Positions 54,209 to 60,449 of a stretch of 64,000 bases of DNA are shown here, piece by piece. Source of the DNA: Thiothrix sp. (GTDB lineage Bacteria; Pseudomonadota; Gammaproteobacteria; Thiotrichales; Thiotrichaceae); contig NZ_JAQTLS010000004.1 in assembly GCF_028714775.1 (NCBI RefSeq), positions 177,497-241,496 on the forward strand, given 5' to 3'. A program made the translations under genes and the position numbers. Below the pieces are notes generated by a model. That model worked only from the letters and a program-made list of their open reading frames with translations, did not search any database and had not been told where the DNA came from. Numbering within the stretch: position 1 is the stretch's first letter; the number at the start of each line of letters is the position of its first letter.

Positions 54209-54730
54209 ATGAAGATCATTTTCAGCATTTTTCTCATTGCGCTTTCCATTGGCGCAATTGCAATTGCTGGCGCACTGGAAGGCAGCGCCGGGCAGATCGG
54301 GATAACCATCGCACGCATTGTTGACGGTGACACCGTGCGGGCAACCGGGGACGATGGCAAGCCGTACACCATCAGGCTTGCATCTATCGACGCTCCAGAA
54401 AAAGCGCAGACATTCGGCAAGGAGGCGGCGGCGGCACTGGCGAAGATGGCAACCGGAAAACACGGGCGGCTTGAGTTCGTGGAAACCGACAGGTACGGTC
54501 GTACAGTGGGCATGGTCACGCTGGACGACAACGCGCTAAACATCAACTACTGGATGGTGTCCACTGGCAATGCCCACTATTACGAAAAGTACAGCAAGTG
54601 GATGGAGCGCGGGCAGGCGGAAAAGTTCAAGGCAGCTTACCAAGAGGCAGCGCGGCGTAGGGTTGGTTTGTGGCTGGATGTTGCCCCGGTCATGCCGGAA
54701 GAGTTCAGGAAGGAAAAACGGCAGGGTTGA
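54209..54730 (+). CDS. Staphylococcal-nuclease-like (thermonuclease) protein
   Basis: A 173-residue SNase-fold nuclease with an N-terminal signal or membrane anchor (IIFSIFLIALSIGAIAIAGA). The active-site pattern is present: IVDGDTVRA (metal Asp), IRLASIDAPE (catalytic Arg, Glu nearby) and DRYGRTVG (second Arg). It would act outside the cytoplasm or on the membrane; similar genes are common on conjugative elements and phages. ATG 54209 follows AAGAGG. Confidence 0.88.
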   Translation: MKIIFSIFLIALSIGAIAIAGALEGSAGQIGITIARIVDGDTVRATGDDGKPYTIRLASIDAPEKAQTFGKEAAAALAKMATGKHGRLEFVETDRYGRTVGMVTLDDNALNINYWMVSTGNAHYYEKYSKWMERGQAEKFKAAYQEAARRRVGLWLDVAPVMPEEFRKEKRQG

Positions 54731-54744
54731 ATGCTGGAAAGAAA

Positions 54745-54766
54745 AAGCCCGGTTAGTTCCGGGCTT
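54745..54766. terminator. Bidirectional terminator
   Basis: AAGCCCGG-TTAGTT-CCGGGCTT lies between the convergent nuclease and 54779-55093 genes, with A-rich DNA on the left (T-run for the minus strand) and TCTTC on the right. Confidence 0.82.
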
Positions 54767-54778
54767 CTTCGTTATGGC

Positions 54779-55093
54779 TTAGGCAGACTTGCGGCGACCG
54801 AAAACCCGCGTGCTGATAACGTCCAGCACAACCTGACGGTGGAATGACGGAACCACGGCGAAGTCGAACGGCACGGCCTTAAGCACCGCCATCACGTCAC
54901 CATTCCAGCCTTTCCATGCAGAACTTCTTCCGGTAAAGCCGCGTTCACGCTGGTACGCCTCAACACACCCCTTATGCTCACGGATTGCCAAAGCCAGCGC
55001 CTTTCCTTCTGGGGTGTCCCAGTGCAGGCCATTCGCCGCGTGGATTGCATTGATGTTTTTGGCAAATGCCTTTGTTGCTTGGTTAGATTTCAT
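54779..55093 (-). CDS. Hypothetical protein at the end of the antirepressor operon
   Basis: 104 residues, basic, with KSNQATKAFAKNINAIHAAN and ALAIREHKGCVEAYQRERGF. The start is supported by GGAGAG. It follows the antirepressor gene by 11 bases. No family is recognised. Confidence 0.65.
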   Translation of the reverse strand: MKSNQATKAFAKNINAIHAANGLHWDTPEGKALALAIREHKGCVEAYQRERGFTGRSSAWKGWNGDVMAVLKAVPFDFAVVPSFHRQVVLDVISTRVFGRRKSA

Positions 55094-55104
55094 AATGGCT
55101 CTCC

Positions 55105-55953
55105 TTACGCTTCTGATTTTGGTGATTTGAATGACAGCAGCGCTTCAACACTGACCCATGGGAACTGGCGCTTAACATCGGTGATGTAATGCGCAGGAAC
55201 CCGCCCGCGACGCTGCCAGCCGTAAATGTCCTGACGCTTTAGGCCAATCAGGGCAGCAAGCCGACTTGCACCGCCGCACGACAGGATTACCTTGTGGAGT
55301 TCCTGCATTGCCGGGTTCATGTTCCGGGCATCCATCACAATCACATCATGCTCACCAATGGCGTATGGCGCTTCCACCCGTGGCAAGGACGCTTCAGGCT
55401 TCTGGTGCATGGATTGCGCAAGCTGGGAAATGCTTGCCGCCATCTGACCCATTGCCGACGTAATGCCGGTGGTCATCGCCATGATGGCATTGGTCATCTG
55501 GGCAATGTCAGCGCTTTGCGGCTGAATGACTTCCGGCTGGTGAAGGGCAATTTCCTGTTGCGTCGGGACAACTTCACCGCGTGCACGGAAGTAGGAACGG
55601 ACAAGCTGTTTCTGAATCTTCCATGCCAGATCATCAGTGAAGGTTTTCACCAGCATCAGGTAGCCGGATTCAGTCAGTACGGTAAGGCCGTTCGGTGCGT
55701 GTACCCCGGTCAGCGCCCGTGCGTCCTTCATTGGCGCATGGAAGTAGTCTTCATCAAGGACGAAGTGGGCGCGGTTGCGGGTGAAGCTTGTTTTTGACTT
55801 GCTTACACCGGCTTTTGAATAGGTACTATCTGTATCTAATCCGTTCGCCTGCTTTTCGGCATGAACCGCGTCAACCATCTTGAAGGTAAGCACGCGCTCA
55901 CCACGGTATTCAATGGGTTCAAGGCTAGTGTTGTTGATGACGATGGCGCTCAT
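55105..55953 (-). CDS. Phage antirepressor: ORF6N domain fused to a Cro-like HTH
   Basis: A 282-residue protein. The N-terminal part (about 1-125) is an ORF6N domain, with YRGERVLTFKMVDAVH, LDEDYFHAPM and SGYLMLVKTFTDDLAWKIQ. A helical linker (about 130-210) leads to a C-terminal HTH (about 215-275) containing RQDIYGWQRRGRVPAHY. Nearly the same recognition segment (RQDIYGWTRRGRVPQEY) occurs in the element's repressor at 58249-58911, so both probably bind the same or related operators. Antirepressors trigger phage induction. The gene is coupled to the preceding one by ATGA. Confidence 0.88.
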   Translation of the reverse strand: MSAIVINNTSLEPIEYRGERVLTFKMVDAVHAEKQANGLDTDSTYSKAGVSKSKTSFTRNRAHFVLDEDYFHAPMKDARALTGVHAPNGLTVLTESGYLMLVKTFTDDLAWKIQKQLVRSYFRARGEVVPTQQEIALHQPEVIQPQSADIAQMTNAIMAMTTGITSAMGQMAASISQLAQSMHQKPEASLPRVEAPYAIGEHDVIVMDARNMNPAMQELHKVILSCGGASRLAALIGLKRQDIYGWQRRGRVPAHYITDVKRQFPWVSVEALLSFKSPKSEA

Positions 55954-56267
55954 GCTGCACCCCCTTCAACTTCAACGGTGAAGGTATCGGCAGTTTCAGG
56001 CTTGAAAGTTGCAAACATCAGGCGCTCAAGGAACAGCAGGGAACTTTGCAGCAGGGCAACTTGTGCTTTCAGTTCGGCGGATTCAGCCTCAAGGCGGTCA
56101 ATGTATTTGGTGTTTGGCTCTTCAGAAATTGAAGCCATGGAGGCCGCATTATCATTTGCCATCATGTTGCCGCGCAAGAATGCGGAAACTTCACGGATAT
56201 TATGGGATACAGCTTGTGCTGCGTTGAGCTGCTCAGGATTTAAGAGCATGGAGACTTGAGTTGTCAT
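55950..56267 (-). CDS. First gene of the antirepressor operon, helical hypothetical
   Basis: 105 residues: helical, acidic, with NAAQAVSHNIREVSAFLRG and a coiled coil (YIDRLEAESAELKAQVALLQ). It precedes and overlaps the antirepressor gene and lies just downstream of the C4 RNA target and a strong leader hairpin. In phage P1 the corresponding place is held by icd; this protein does not look like Icd. Confidence 0.68.
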   Translation of the reverse strand: MTTQVSMLLNPEQLNAAQAVSHNIREVSAFLRGNMMANDNAASMASISEEPNTKYIDRLEAESAELKAQVALLQSSLLFLERLMFATFKPETADTFTVEVEGGAA

Positions 56268-56296
56268 AGTTTTGGTGTCCTTGGTCGAGTTTTAAG

Positions 56297-56331
56297 CCCG
56301 ACACCCTTACTTCTAAATAAGGGTGGTCGGG
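56297..56331 (-). other. Leader hairpin before the antirepressor operon
   Basis: A stem CCCGAC-c-ACCCTTA / TAAGGGT-GTCGGG (13 bp with one bulge) and 8-base loop. It starts 30 bases upstream of the first ATG of the operon. No T-run follows on the minus strand, so it is probably a regulatory or stabilising structure, not a terminator. Confidence 0.65.
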
Positions 56332-56344
56332 ATGTACGAGCGAG

Positions 56345-56392
56345 TTAGAAGACCGGAGACCAAAGGAAACCCGGCAAGCTCAGCAAACGCAT
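56345..56392 (-). CDS. 15-codon leader ORF covering the C4 RNA target
   Basis: ATG 56392 to TAA 56345 encodes MRLLSLPGFLWSPVF. Its second half is exactly the segment CCTTTGGTCTCCGGTCTTC that is complementary to the C4-type RNA. Phages P1/P7 have a short coding region at this place whose translation is blocked by C4 RNA, with polar effects on the antirepressor. No clear ribosome-binding site is visible here, so this is tentative. Confidence 0.35.
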   Translation of the reverse strand: MRLLSLPGFLWSPVF

Positions 56393-56493
56393 GGCAAAGA
56401 GGTATCAATTCAAAACCACGCCTTACATCGCTTCGCTTCACGCCCGCACACCCAACCATAGAAAACTATGCTGTATGTGCAGTTGTCAGACAC

Positions 56494-56515
56494 AAAAAAA
56501 CCGCATAAGTTGCGG
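56494..56515 (-). terminator. Rho-independent terminator after C4 RNA
   Basis: Minus-strand CCGCA-ACTTA-TGCGG followed by T7. The loop contains the 3' strand of the C4 closing stem, so the terminator and the complete C4 fold may exclude each other. Confidence 0.78.
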
Positions 56516-56575
56516 TGGTAGTGTCCACCTTTGGTCGTCTTCGGCAGGCTTCTAAACCCGCATCAACTTGGCGTT
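56501..56575 (-). ncRNA. C4-type antisense RNA upstream of the antirepressor
   Basis: The minus strand folds as a three-way junction: closing stem AAGTTG/CAACTT (56564-56569 with 56507-56512), stem GCGGG/CCTGC with loop TTTAGAAG, a single-stranded joint GAAGACGACCAAA, and stem GGTGG/CCACC. The joint plus flank, GAAGAC-G-ACCAAAGG (56542-56528), is complementary to CCTTTGGT-ctccg-GTCTTC (56366-56348) farther down the same transcript. This is the plan of C4 RNAs of phages P1/P7, which repress antirepressor synthesis. A promoter TTGACC-N17-TAAAGT lies just upstream (56629-56601). Confidence 0.8.
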
Positions 56576-56600
56576 TTATTGCGCCGTGTCGATGGAGTGA

Positions 56601-56629
56601 ACTTTACTCGGATGATTTAAGGCGGTCAA
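56601..56629 (-). promoter_or_regulatory. Promoter of C4 RNA and antirepressor operon
   Basis: Minus-strand TTGACC, 17 bases, TAAAGT; predicted start near 56594, about 25 bases before the C4 core. Confidence 0.6.
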
Positions 56630-56665
56630 TACCGTTTGTCAGTTTTTTGTGCGTAAGATACTGAT

Positions 56666-56684
56666 TGTAAAGTAAAAGTTTACA
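56666..56684. promoter_or_regulatory. Element operator, site D
   Basis: Perfect TGTAAA-GTAAAAG-TTTACA palindrome between the C4/antirepressor promoter (minus) and the promoter of the TM2-HsdR_N pair (plus, TTGTTT-N17-TAATTT at 56707-56735). Unlike most sites its own half-site lacks a good -10 17 bases on, so here it may work as an operator only. Confidence 0.68.
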
Positions 56685-56776
56685 AGAATCTAGCGTTTTG
56701 GTCGTCTTGTTTTGCTTTTTGTTTAGTGATAATTTCTGATAGTTCATAAAATAATCAAATAGCACGAGGAATTGCG

Positions 56777-57100
56777 ATGGCTGTAGAAGATGATCTTGGC
56801 AGGCTAATACCCGGATACAGCCTGATGGCAAGGAAAATGGATGATGACGCAAGAATGTTCATCGTCACGCAATTCAAGAAAAAGCGAAAGAGCGTCTGGC
56901 CTGCCTTGCTTTTGTGGTTGATAAGCCTGCACTACGCATACTTCGGAAGATGGGGTTTGCAGGTTGTGTTCTGGGTTACTCTTGGTGGCTTTGGTATCTG
57001 GTGGCTTATCGACATATTCAGGCTTGATGGGCTTACCGCAAGGTTTAACGAGGATATTGCACTAAGTATTGCCCAGACGGCAAAGATAATGCACAGCTAA
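56777..57100 (+). CDS. TM2-like small membrane protein
   Basis: 107 residues with a basic stretch (KKKRKS) followed by two membrane helices (PALLLWLISLHYAYFG and VVFWVTLGGFGIWWLIDIF), which resembles a TM2 domain. It is followed after 13 bases by an HsdR_N nuclease gene. Such pairs may form a membrane-linked defence module. GAGGAA precedes the start. Confidence 0.75.
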   Translation: MAVEDDLGRLIPGYSLMARKMDDDARMFIVTQFKKKRKSVWPALLLWLISLHYAYFGRWGLQVVFWVTLGGFGIWWLIDIFRLDGLTARFNEDIALSIAQTAKIMHS

Positions 57101-57113
57101 AAGGAACAACGAG

Positions 57114-58190
57114 ATGGATTTAATAGACCGCATTCGTGAGCTTGCAAGTCGCATAGAAGGGCAGCGCGAACATATAAGAACCGAAGAGGCGACGAAGAAC
57201 GCGCTTGTAATGCCATTCCTTAGCGCCCTTGGTTACGATGTTTTCAACCCTCTTGAGGTTGTCCCAGAATTCACCGCTGACGTTGGCATAAAGAAGGGAG
57301 AGAAGGTTGATTACGCCATAAAGAAGGATGGCGCGGTGGTAATGCTTGTTGAGTGCAAGCCGCTTGGTGCAGACCTTGGCAAAGAGCACGCCTCCCAGTT
57401 GTTCCGGTACTTCACAACAACAGAATCCCGCTTTGGGATGCTAACCAACGGTGCGTCTTACCGTTTTTACTCAGACCTTGAGCAACCAAACAAGATGGAT
57501 TCAAGGCCATTCTTTGAGTTTGACGTGACAGATTTCCGTGAAGATGATGCTGGTGAGCTAAAGAAGTTCTCAAAGCAGTCGTTTTCAGTAGGGAGCATCC
57601 TTGAAACAGCAAACTTCCTAAAGTATCTGAGGGCTGCAAAGAAGCTGATTTCTGAAGAAATGACCGAACCCGGCGAAGAGCTTTCACGGTTCATTATTTC
57701 AAGAATTTACGAAGGCAGGATAACCGCGCAAGTTCTTGAGCAATTCAGGCCGATAATCAAGGCTTCGTGCAAACAATTCTTGGACGACAAGATAAACGAG
57801 CGCCTTAAGATTGCCCTTAACAGCCCCGGAATACAAACACCAGAGCAGGAACAGCAGCCAACGTTACAGGCTTATGAACAAGCAAAGCAGGAAGTCACCA
57901 CGACAAGCGAAGAGCTTGAGGGGTACATAATCGTCAAGGCGATATTACGCCAGACGGTAGATATTTCCCGCGTCGTGATGCGCGACACCCAAAGCTATTG
58001 CGGAATTCTGCTTGACGACAATAACCGGAAGCCAATATGCAGGCTTCACTTCAACAGGCCGCAAAAATACATTGGCGTGTTCGATGGCAAACAGGAAGAG
58101 CGGGTTCAGATCAAGAGCCTTAACGACATTTACGGACTAACTGAAAGGATTGTTTCCACAGTATCAGGATACACAGAATCAACTACTTGA
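57114..58190 (+). CDS. HsdR_N-type restriction endonuclease-like protein
   Basis: A 358-residue protein. The N-terminal region (about 1-160) matches the HsdR_N domain of type I restriction enzymes, with EATKNALVMPFLSALGYDVF and the nuclease core KVDYAIKKDGAVVMLVECKP (Asp, then Glu-x-Lys, a PD-(D/E)xK site). No helicase motor and no HsdM/HsdS genes are present, so it is not a full type I system. The C-terminal part (about 260-350) has a separate beta-rich domain. Probably phage-encoded defence cargo carried between the antirepressor and repressor genes. Confidence 0.82.
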   Translation: MDLIDRIRELASRIEGQREHIRTEEATKNALVMPFLSALGYDVFNPLEVVPEFTADVGIKKGEKVDYAIKKDGAVVMLVECKPLGADLGKEHASQLFRYFTTTESRFGMLTNGASYRFYSDLEQPNKMDSRPFFEFDVTDFREDDAGELKKFSKQSFSVGSILETANFLKYLRAAKKLISEEMTEPGEELSRFIISRIYEGRITAQVLEQFRPIIKASCKQFLDDKINERLKIALNSPGIQTPEQEQQPTLQAYEQAKQEVTTTSEELEGYIIVKAILRQTVDISRVVMRDTQSYCGILLDDNNRKPICRLHFNRPQKYIGVFDGKQEERVQIKSLNDIYGLTERIVSTVSGYTESTT

Positions 58191-58211
58191 ATAGCATAGA
58201 GCTATTGCCAC

Positions 58212-58238
58212 GGTGGCCTGTAATAGAAACAGGCCACC
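58212..58238. terminator. Hairpin between HsdR_N and repressor genes
   Basis: A 9-bp perfect stem, GGTGGCCTG / CAGGCCACC with 9-base loop, lies between two convergent stops (58190 and 58249). No T-run, so termination is plausible but unproven. Confidence 0.6.
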
Positions 58239-58248
58239 AGAAACACCC

Positions 58249-58911
58249 TCACAAATCCCTCAAGCCCTGCCAAACATAAACCACGCGCCCTGCAAGTTCC
58301 AGCTTTGCGGTTTTCATCCGTATTGCGCTGAACTTGTCATTGTCGTAAGTAATCGCCGTGTGTTCACCGTCAGGCTCGAATTGAACCCTTGCTATGCTAA
58401 GGCCACCAGTTTTTCCAGCAATGCCGTACAAGCCATTTACTGGGCTTTTAGCGTTGCGGTCAATTACAACCAGATCACCCCGGCGAATGGTCGGCGTCAT
58501 CTCAGTGGATTCCATCCGGTAGATTTCGTAGTTACCTTGTGACGTGTTAACCCCGAACAACTCAGAAAGCCATTCGTCACGCCCGATCAGGCTTTCATAT
58601 TTCAAACGGTCGCCTTCCTGCATATCCCTGTAGTCTCCCTGTTTAAAGATAGGTATGACAACTTGATTTGCTGAAATGTTCACCGTTTTAGGATTTGATA
58701 TTTCCCCGACCTGCAACCACTGCGGGTCACACCGAAGGAATGCGGCGGTCTGAAACAGGTATTCTTGCGGAACCCTCCCGCGCCTTGTCCAGCCGTAAAT
58801 ATCCTGCCTGTCCTGCCCAAGTTCCCGCGCAAGGTCGGAAAAGTTAAGCCCCATCTCGCTAAGCCGTCCTTGGAGCCGCGTTTTGAACGCTGCTTTTGCG
58901 TCGTCTGCCAT
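58249..58911 (-). CDS. CI-like repressor with S24 fold but no catalytic dyad
   Basis: A 220-residue repressor. The N-terminal HTH (about 15-55) has SDLARELGQDRQDIYGWTRR. The C-terminal half is an S24/LexA fold (TPTIRRGDLVVIDR, NGLYGIA, TYDNDKF). In the Ser box, where GDSMEPT is expected, the protein reads STEMTPT, so the Ser is Glu; in the Lys box (V-K-R-L) it reads I-A-R-V, so the Lys is Ala. Self-cleavage is therefore unlikely, and induction should depend on the antirepressor. Divergent from the Cro-like gene at 59043. Confidence 0.88.
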   Translation of the reverse strand: MADDAKAAFKTRLQGRLSEMGLNFSDLARELGQDRQDIYGWTRRGRVPQEYLFQTAAFLRCDPQWLQVGEISNPKTVNISANQVVIPIFKQGDYRDMQEGDRLKYESLIGRDEWLSELFGVNTSQGNYEIYRMESTEMTPTIRRGDLVVIDRNAKSPVNGLYGIAGKTGGLSIARVQFEPDGEHTAITYDNDKFSAIRMKTAKLELAGRVVYVWQGLRDL

Positions 58912-58941
58912 GTGTTTTCCCTCTCATTTCGTGGTTATTAG

Positions 58942-59040
58942 TGTAAACCAATATTAACCTTTCCGTGGGTACTTTTATCATCTGTCATGAGATATAATCT
59001 ACGTATAACAAACACTTACACCTACTATAAGAGGATTAAA
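58942..59040. promoter_or_regulatory. Divergent repressor/Cro control region
   Basis: Contains TGTAAA at 58942-58947 as a half-site, a good plus-strand -10 TATAAT at 58993-58998, and a CTTACACC half-site near 59016-59023. It should hold the promoters for the repressor (minus) and the Cro-like gene (plus). The full palindrome of the other sites is not conserved here. Confidence 0.55.
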
Positions 59041-59042
59041 TA

Positions 59043-59285
59043 ATGAGCAAGTTACGCGAAGCTTTCAAGAAAATCGCTGGTCACGATGGGCGCGGGTACA
59101 TGGCAGACGCTGCGGAATGGCTTGGTTGCAGGCAGCACACGCTTAACCGATGGGAGGCGACAGGGGCGATTCACGACCACTACCTATGGGCGCTAGTGCA
59201 CGGAGCCGGGGCAGGGTTTGACGTTGCTGGTTTGCTGATGGAGTTGTTCGACACCCGGCGAAGGAGGGCGCTACAGGACAAGTAA
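59043..59285 (+). CDS. Cro-like repressor
   Basis: 80 residues starting with REAFKKIAGHDGRGYMADAAEWLGCRQHTLNRWEATG, a short HTH protein of Cro/YdaS type. Its gene is divergent to the CI-like repressor, the usual cro place. The next two intact or broken HTH genes (59397 and 59907) share the EKAL/REAF-x-x-IAG opening, showing local duplication. Confidence 0.8.
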   Translation: MSKLREAFKKIAGHDGRGYMADAAEWLGCRQHTLNRWEATGAIHDHYLWALVHGAGAGFDVAGLLMELFDTRRRRALQDK

Positions 59286-59316
59286 CCGACAAGAGGCGGC
59301 TTTTTGCTGCCTTTTT

Positions 59317-59335
59317 TGTATACTTTAACTTTACA
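59317..59335 (+). promoter_or_regulatory. Element operator/promoter, site E
   Basis: TGTATA-N7-TTTACA, one mismatch. TTTACA as -35 is followed after 17 bases by TATCAT as -10. It should drive the HTH gene at 59397. Confidence 0.72.
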
Positions 59336-59396
59336 TAAAGTAAAATAACGCCTATCATGGTGGCTCTACAAGCGAAAAAACTGAGGTAAACCAACT

Positions 59397-59624
59397 ATGA
59401 ACGAACTCGAAAAAGCCCTGATGATGGTGGCTGGAACTGAAAAGGTTCGCGGATACCGCACACGCGCTGCCAGAAACATGGCAGTAAGCCCGTGCACTGT
59501 CACCTCTTGGTTCAGCCGTGGCTTTGGTGCGGCCTGCGCCGTCAAGGTGTGGAATGCAACCGGGCGCAAAGCCGACTTAGTGCGTCTGATCGAAGAAGGC
59601 GAAGCGATGGAGCGTGTAGCATGA
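59397..59624 (+). CDS. Small HTH protein, Cro paralogue
   Basis: 75 residues: ELEKALMMVAGTEKVRGYRTRAARNMAVSPCTVTSWFSRG, similar in layout to the Cro-like protein. It overlaps the next gene by four bases (ATGA). Confidence 0.75.
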   Translation: MNELEKALMMVAGTEKVRGYRTRAARNMAVSPCTVTSWFSRGFGAACAVKVWNATGRKADLVRLIEEGEAMERVA

Positions 59625-59737
59625 GCAGCACACCTAAAAAACCGTCAAAACTTGACGAACTTACTAGAAAAAAGCATCAGCTTGAACGTGAACTTAAAGA
59701 ATTAGAGCGAAAGAAAAAAAAGGAGCAGAAGCCATGA
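59621..59737 (+). CDS. 38-residue charged coiled-coil peptide
   Basis: Opens with MSSTPKKPSKLDELTRKK and continues as a lysine- and glutamate-rich helix. It is coupled by ATGA overlaps to both neighbours, which supports translation. Function unknown. Confidence 0.6.
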   Translation: MSSTPKKPSKLDELTRKKHQLERELKELERKKKKEQKP

Positions 59738-59904
59738 GTTACGACAGACATCTGATGAAAATGCTTTCTCAAAAGCAGCAACAAATCTGGCTACAGCACA
59801 ACGAAGGAACCAGCGCTTACCGGATAGCGCTTTCTGTTGGCCTGCGTCCAGCCGAAGCATTCCAGCAAATCCAGCAGATCAAGAAATTAATAGGGGTTAA
59901 ATAG
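59734..59904 (+). CDS. 56-residue HTH-like protein
   Basis: Coupled (ATGA) to the preceding gene. The segment SAYRIALSVGLRPAEAFQQI is similar to SCYAIAAKLRMQPSRVMQAA near the end of the broken gene that follows, which suggests a shared HTH unit. Function unknown. Confidence 0.65.
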   Translation: MSYDRHLMKMLSQKQQQIWLQHNEGTSAYRIALSVGLRPAEAFQQIQQIKKLIGVK

Positions 59905-59906
59905 TC

Positions 59907-60284
59907 ATGGAACTTAGCACATAACTTGAAAAGGCACTGGCACAGATCGCAGGTAACAGCCGCCATGGTTACAAAACAAAGGCGGCGGCTATTCTCGGCG
60001 TGCAACCTGAAACCGTATACCGCTGGGCGCGTATCGGCTGGGATGCAAACGTATCGGCAAGGGTATGGGAGGCCACTGAACGCAGCGTAAGCCTTGAGCA
60101 GTTAATCGACGAAGGCAAAAAGCTAGGCGGCGGCATTACTGGCAAGAAATTGGAGATGGTGCGCATGATTGACGCTGGCAAAAGCTGCTATGCAATTGCT
60201 GCAAAGTTGAGGATGCAACCATCAAGGGTGATGCAGGCTGCATTTGTTCGTGGTGCTTCATTTGTTTGTGGCAATGCGGCATAA
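59907..60284 (+). pseudogene. Two-HTH Cro paralogue interrupted by a TAA at codon 6
   Basis: From ATG 59907 the frame reads MELST, then TAA (59922-59924), then continues open for 120 codons as LEKALAQIAGNSRHGYKTK and onward, clearly similar to the protein at 59397 (NELEKALMMVAG). A single change in that codon (to CAA or GAA) would give a perfect 125-residue protein with two HTH units. A shorter product could start at GTG 60000 but would lose the first helix. A sequencing error cannot be excluded. Confidence 0.72.
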
Positions 60285-60315
60285 AAAAACCCGGCGCAAC
60301 TGGAATTGTGCCGGG
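60283..60315 (-). terminator. Terminator-like hairpin, minus-strand orientation
   Basis: CCCGGCGCAA / TTGTGCCGGG (10 bp with one G-T pair, 6-base loop) preceded on the plus strand by A7. The T-run is on the minus strand, so it would stop leftward transcription; on the plus strand it may still slow the polymerase before the replication gene. Confidence 0.65.
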
Positions 60316-60449
60316 TGAATTATCTTAACCACTAAACGATATGTAGTGCTTACTGCGAAAGCCAGTACAAAAAACAAACCACATATAGAAGCTGTAAATA
60401 ATAACGCCGCTTGTGGTTCCAGATCAATAACTAAACGAGAATTTAAGCA
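60316..60449. other. Leader of the replication gene
   Basis: An AT-rich 134-bp stretch with a small palindrome CACTA-N9-TAGTG (about 60331-60349). No gene is seen. A promoter for the replication gene is expected but not certain. Confidence 0.45.

Noticed and set aside
52699..54546. A longer reading of the membrane-protein gene from 54546
   Set aside because: It would run through the divergent operator and oppose the thermonuclease gene; ATG 54114 has the conserved leader.
56323..56508. 61-codon plus-strand ORF and a 51-codon ORF in another frame
   Set aside because: They lie opposite the C4 RNA and its target; their coding look is explained by RNA structure on the minus strand, and no ribosome-binding site is present.
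58942..58960. A ninth full TGTAAA-N7-TTTACA operator at the repressor gene
   Set aside because: Only the first half-site is good; the second half is TAACCT, so it is noted only as a half-site.
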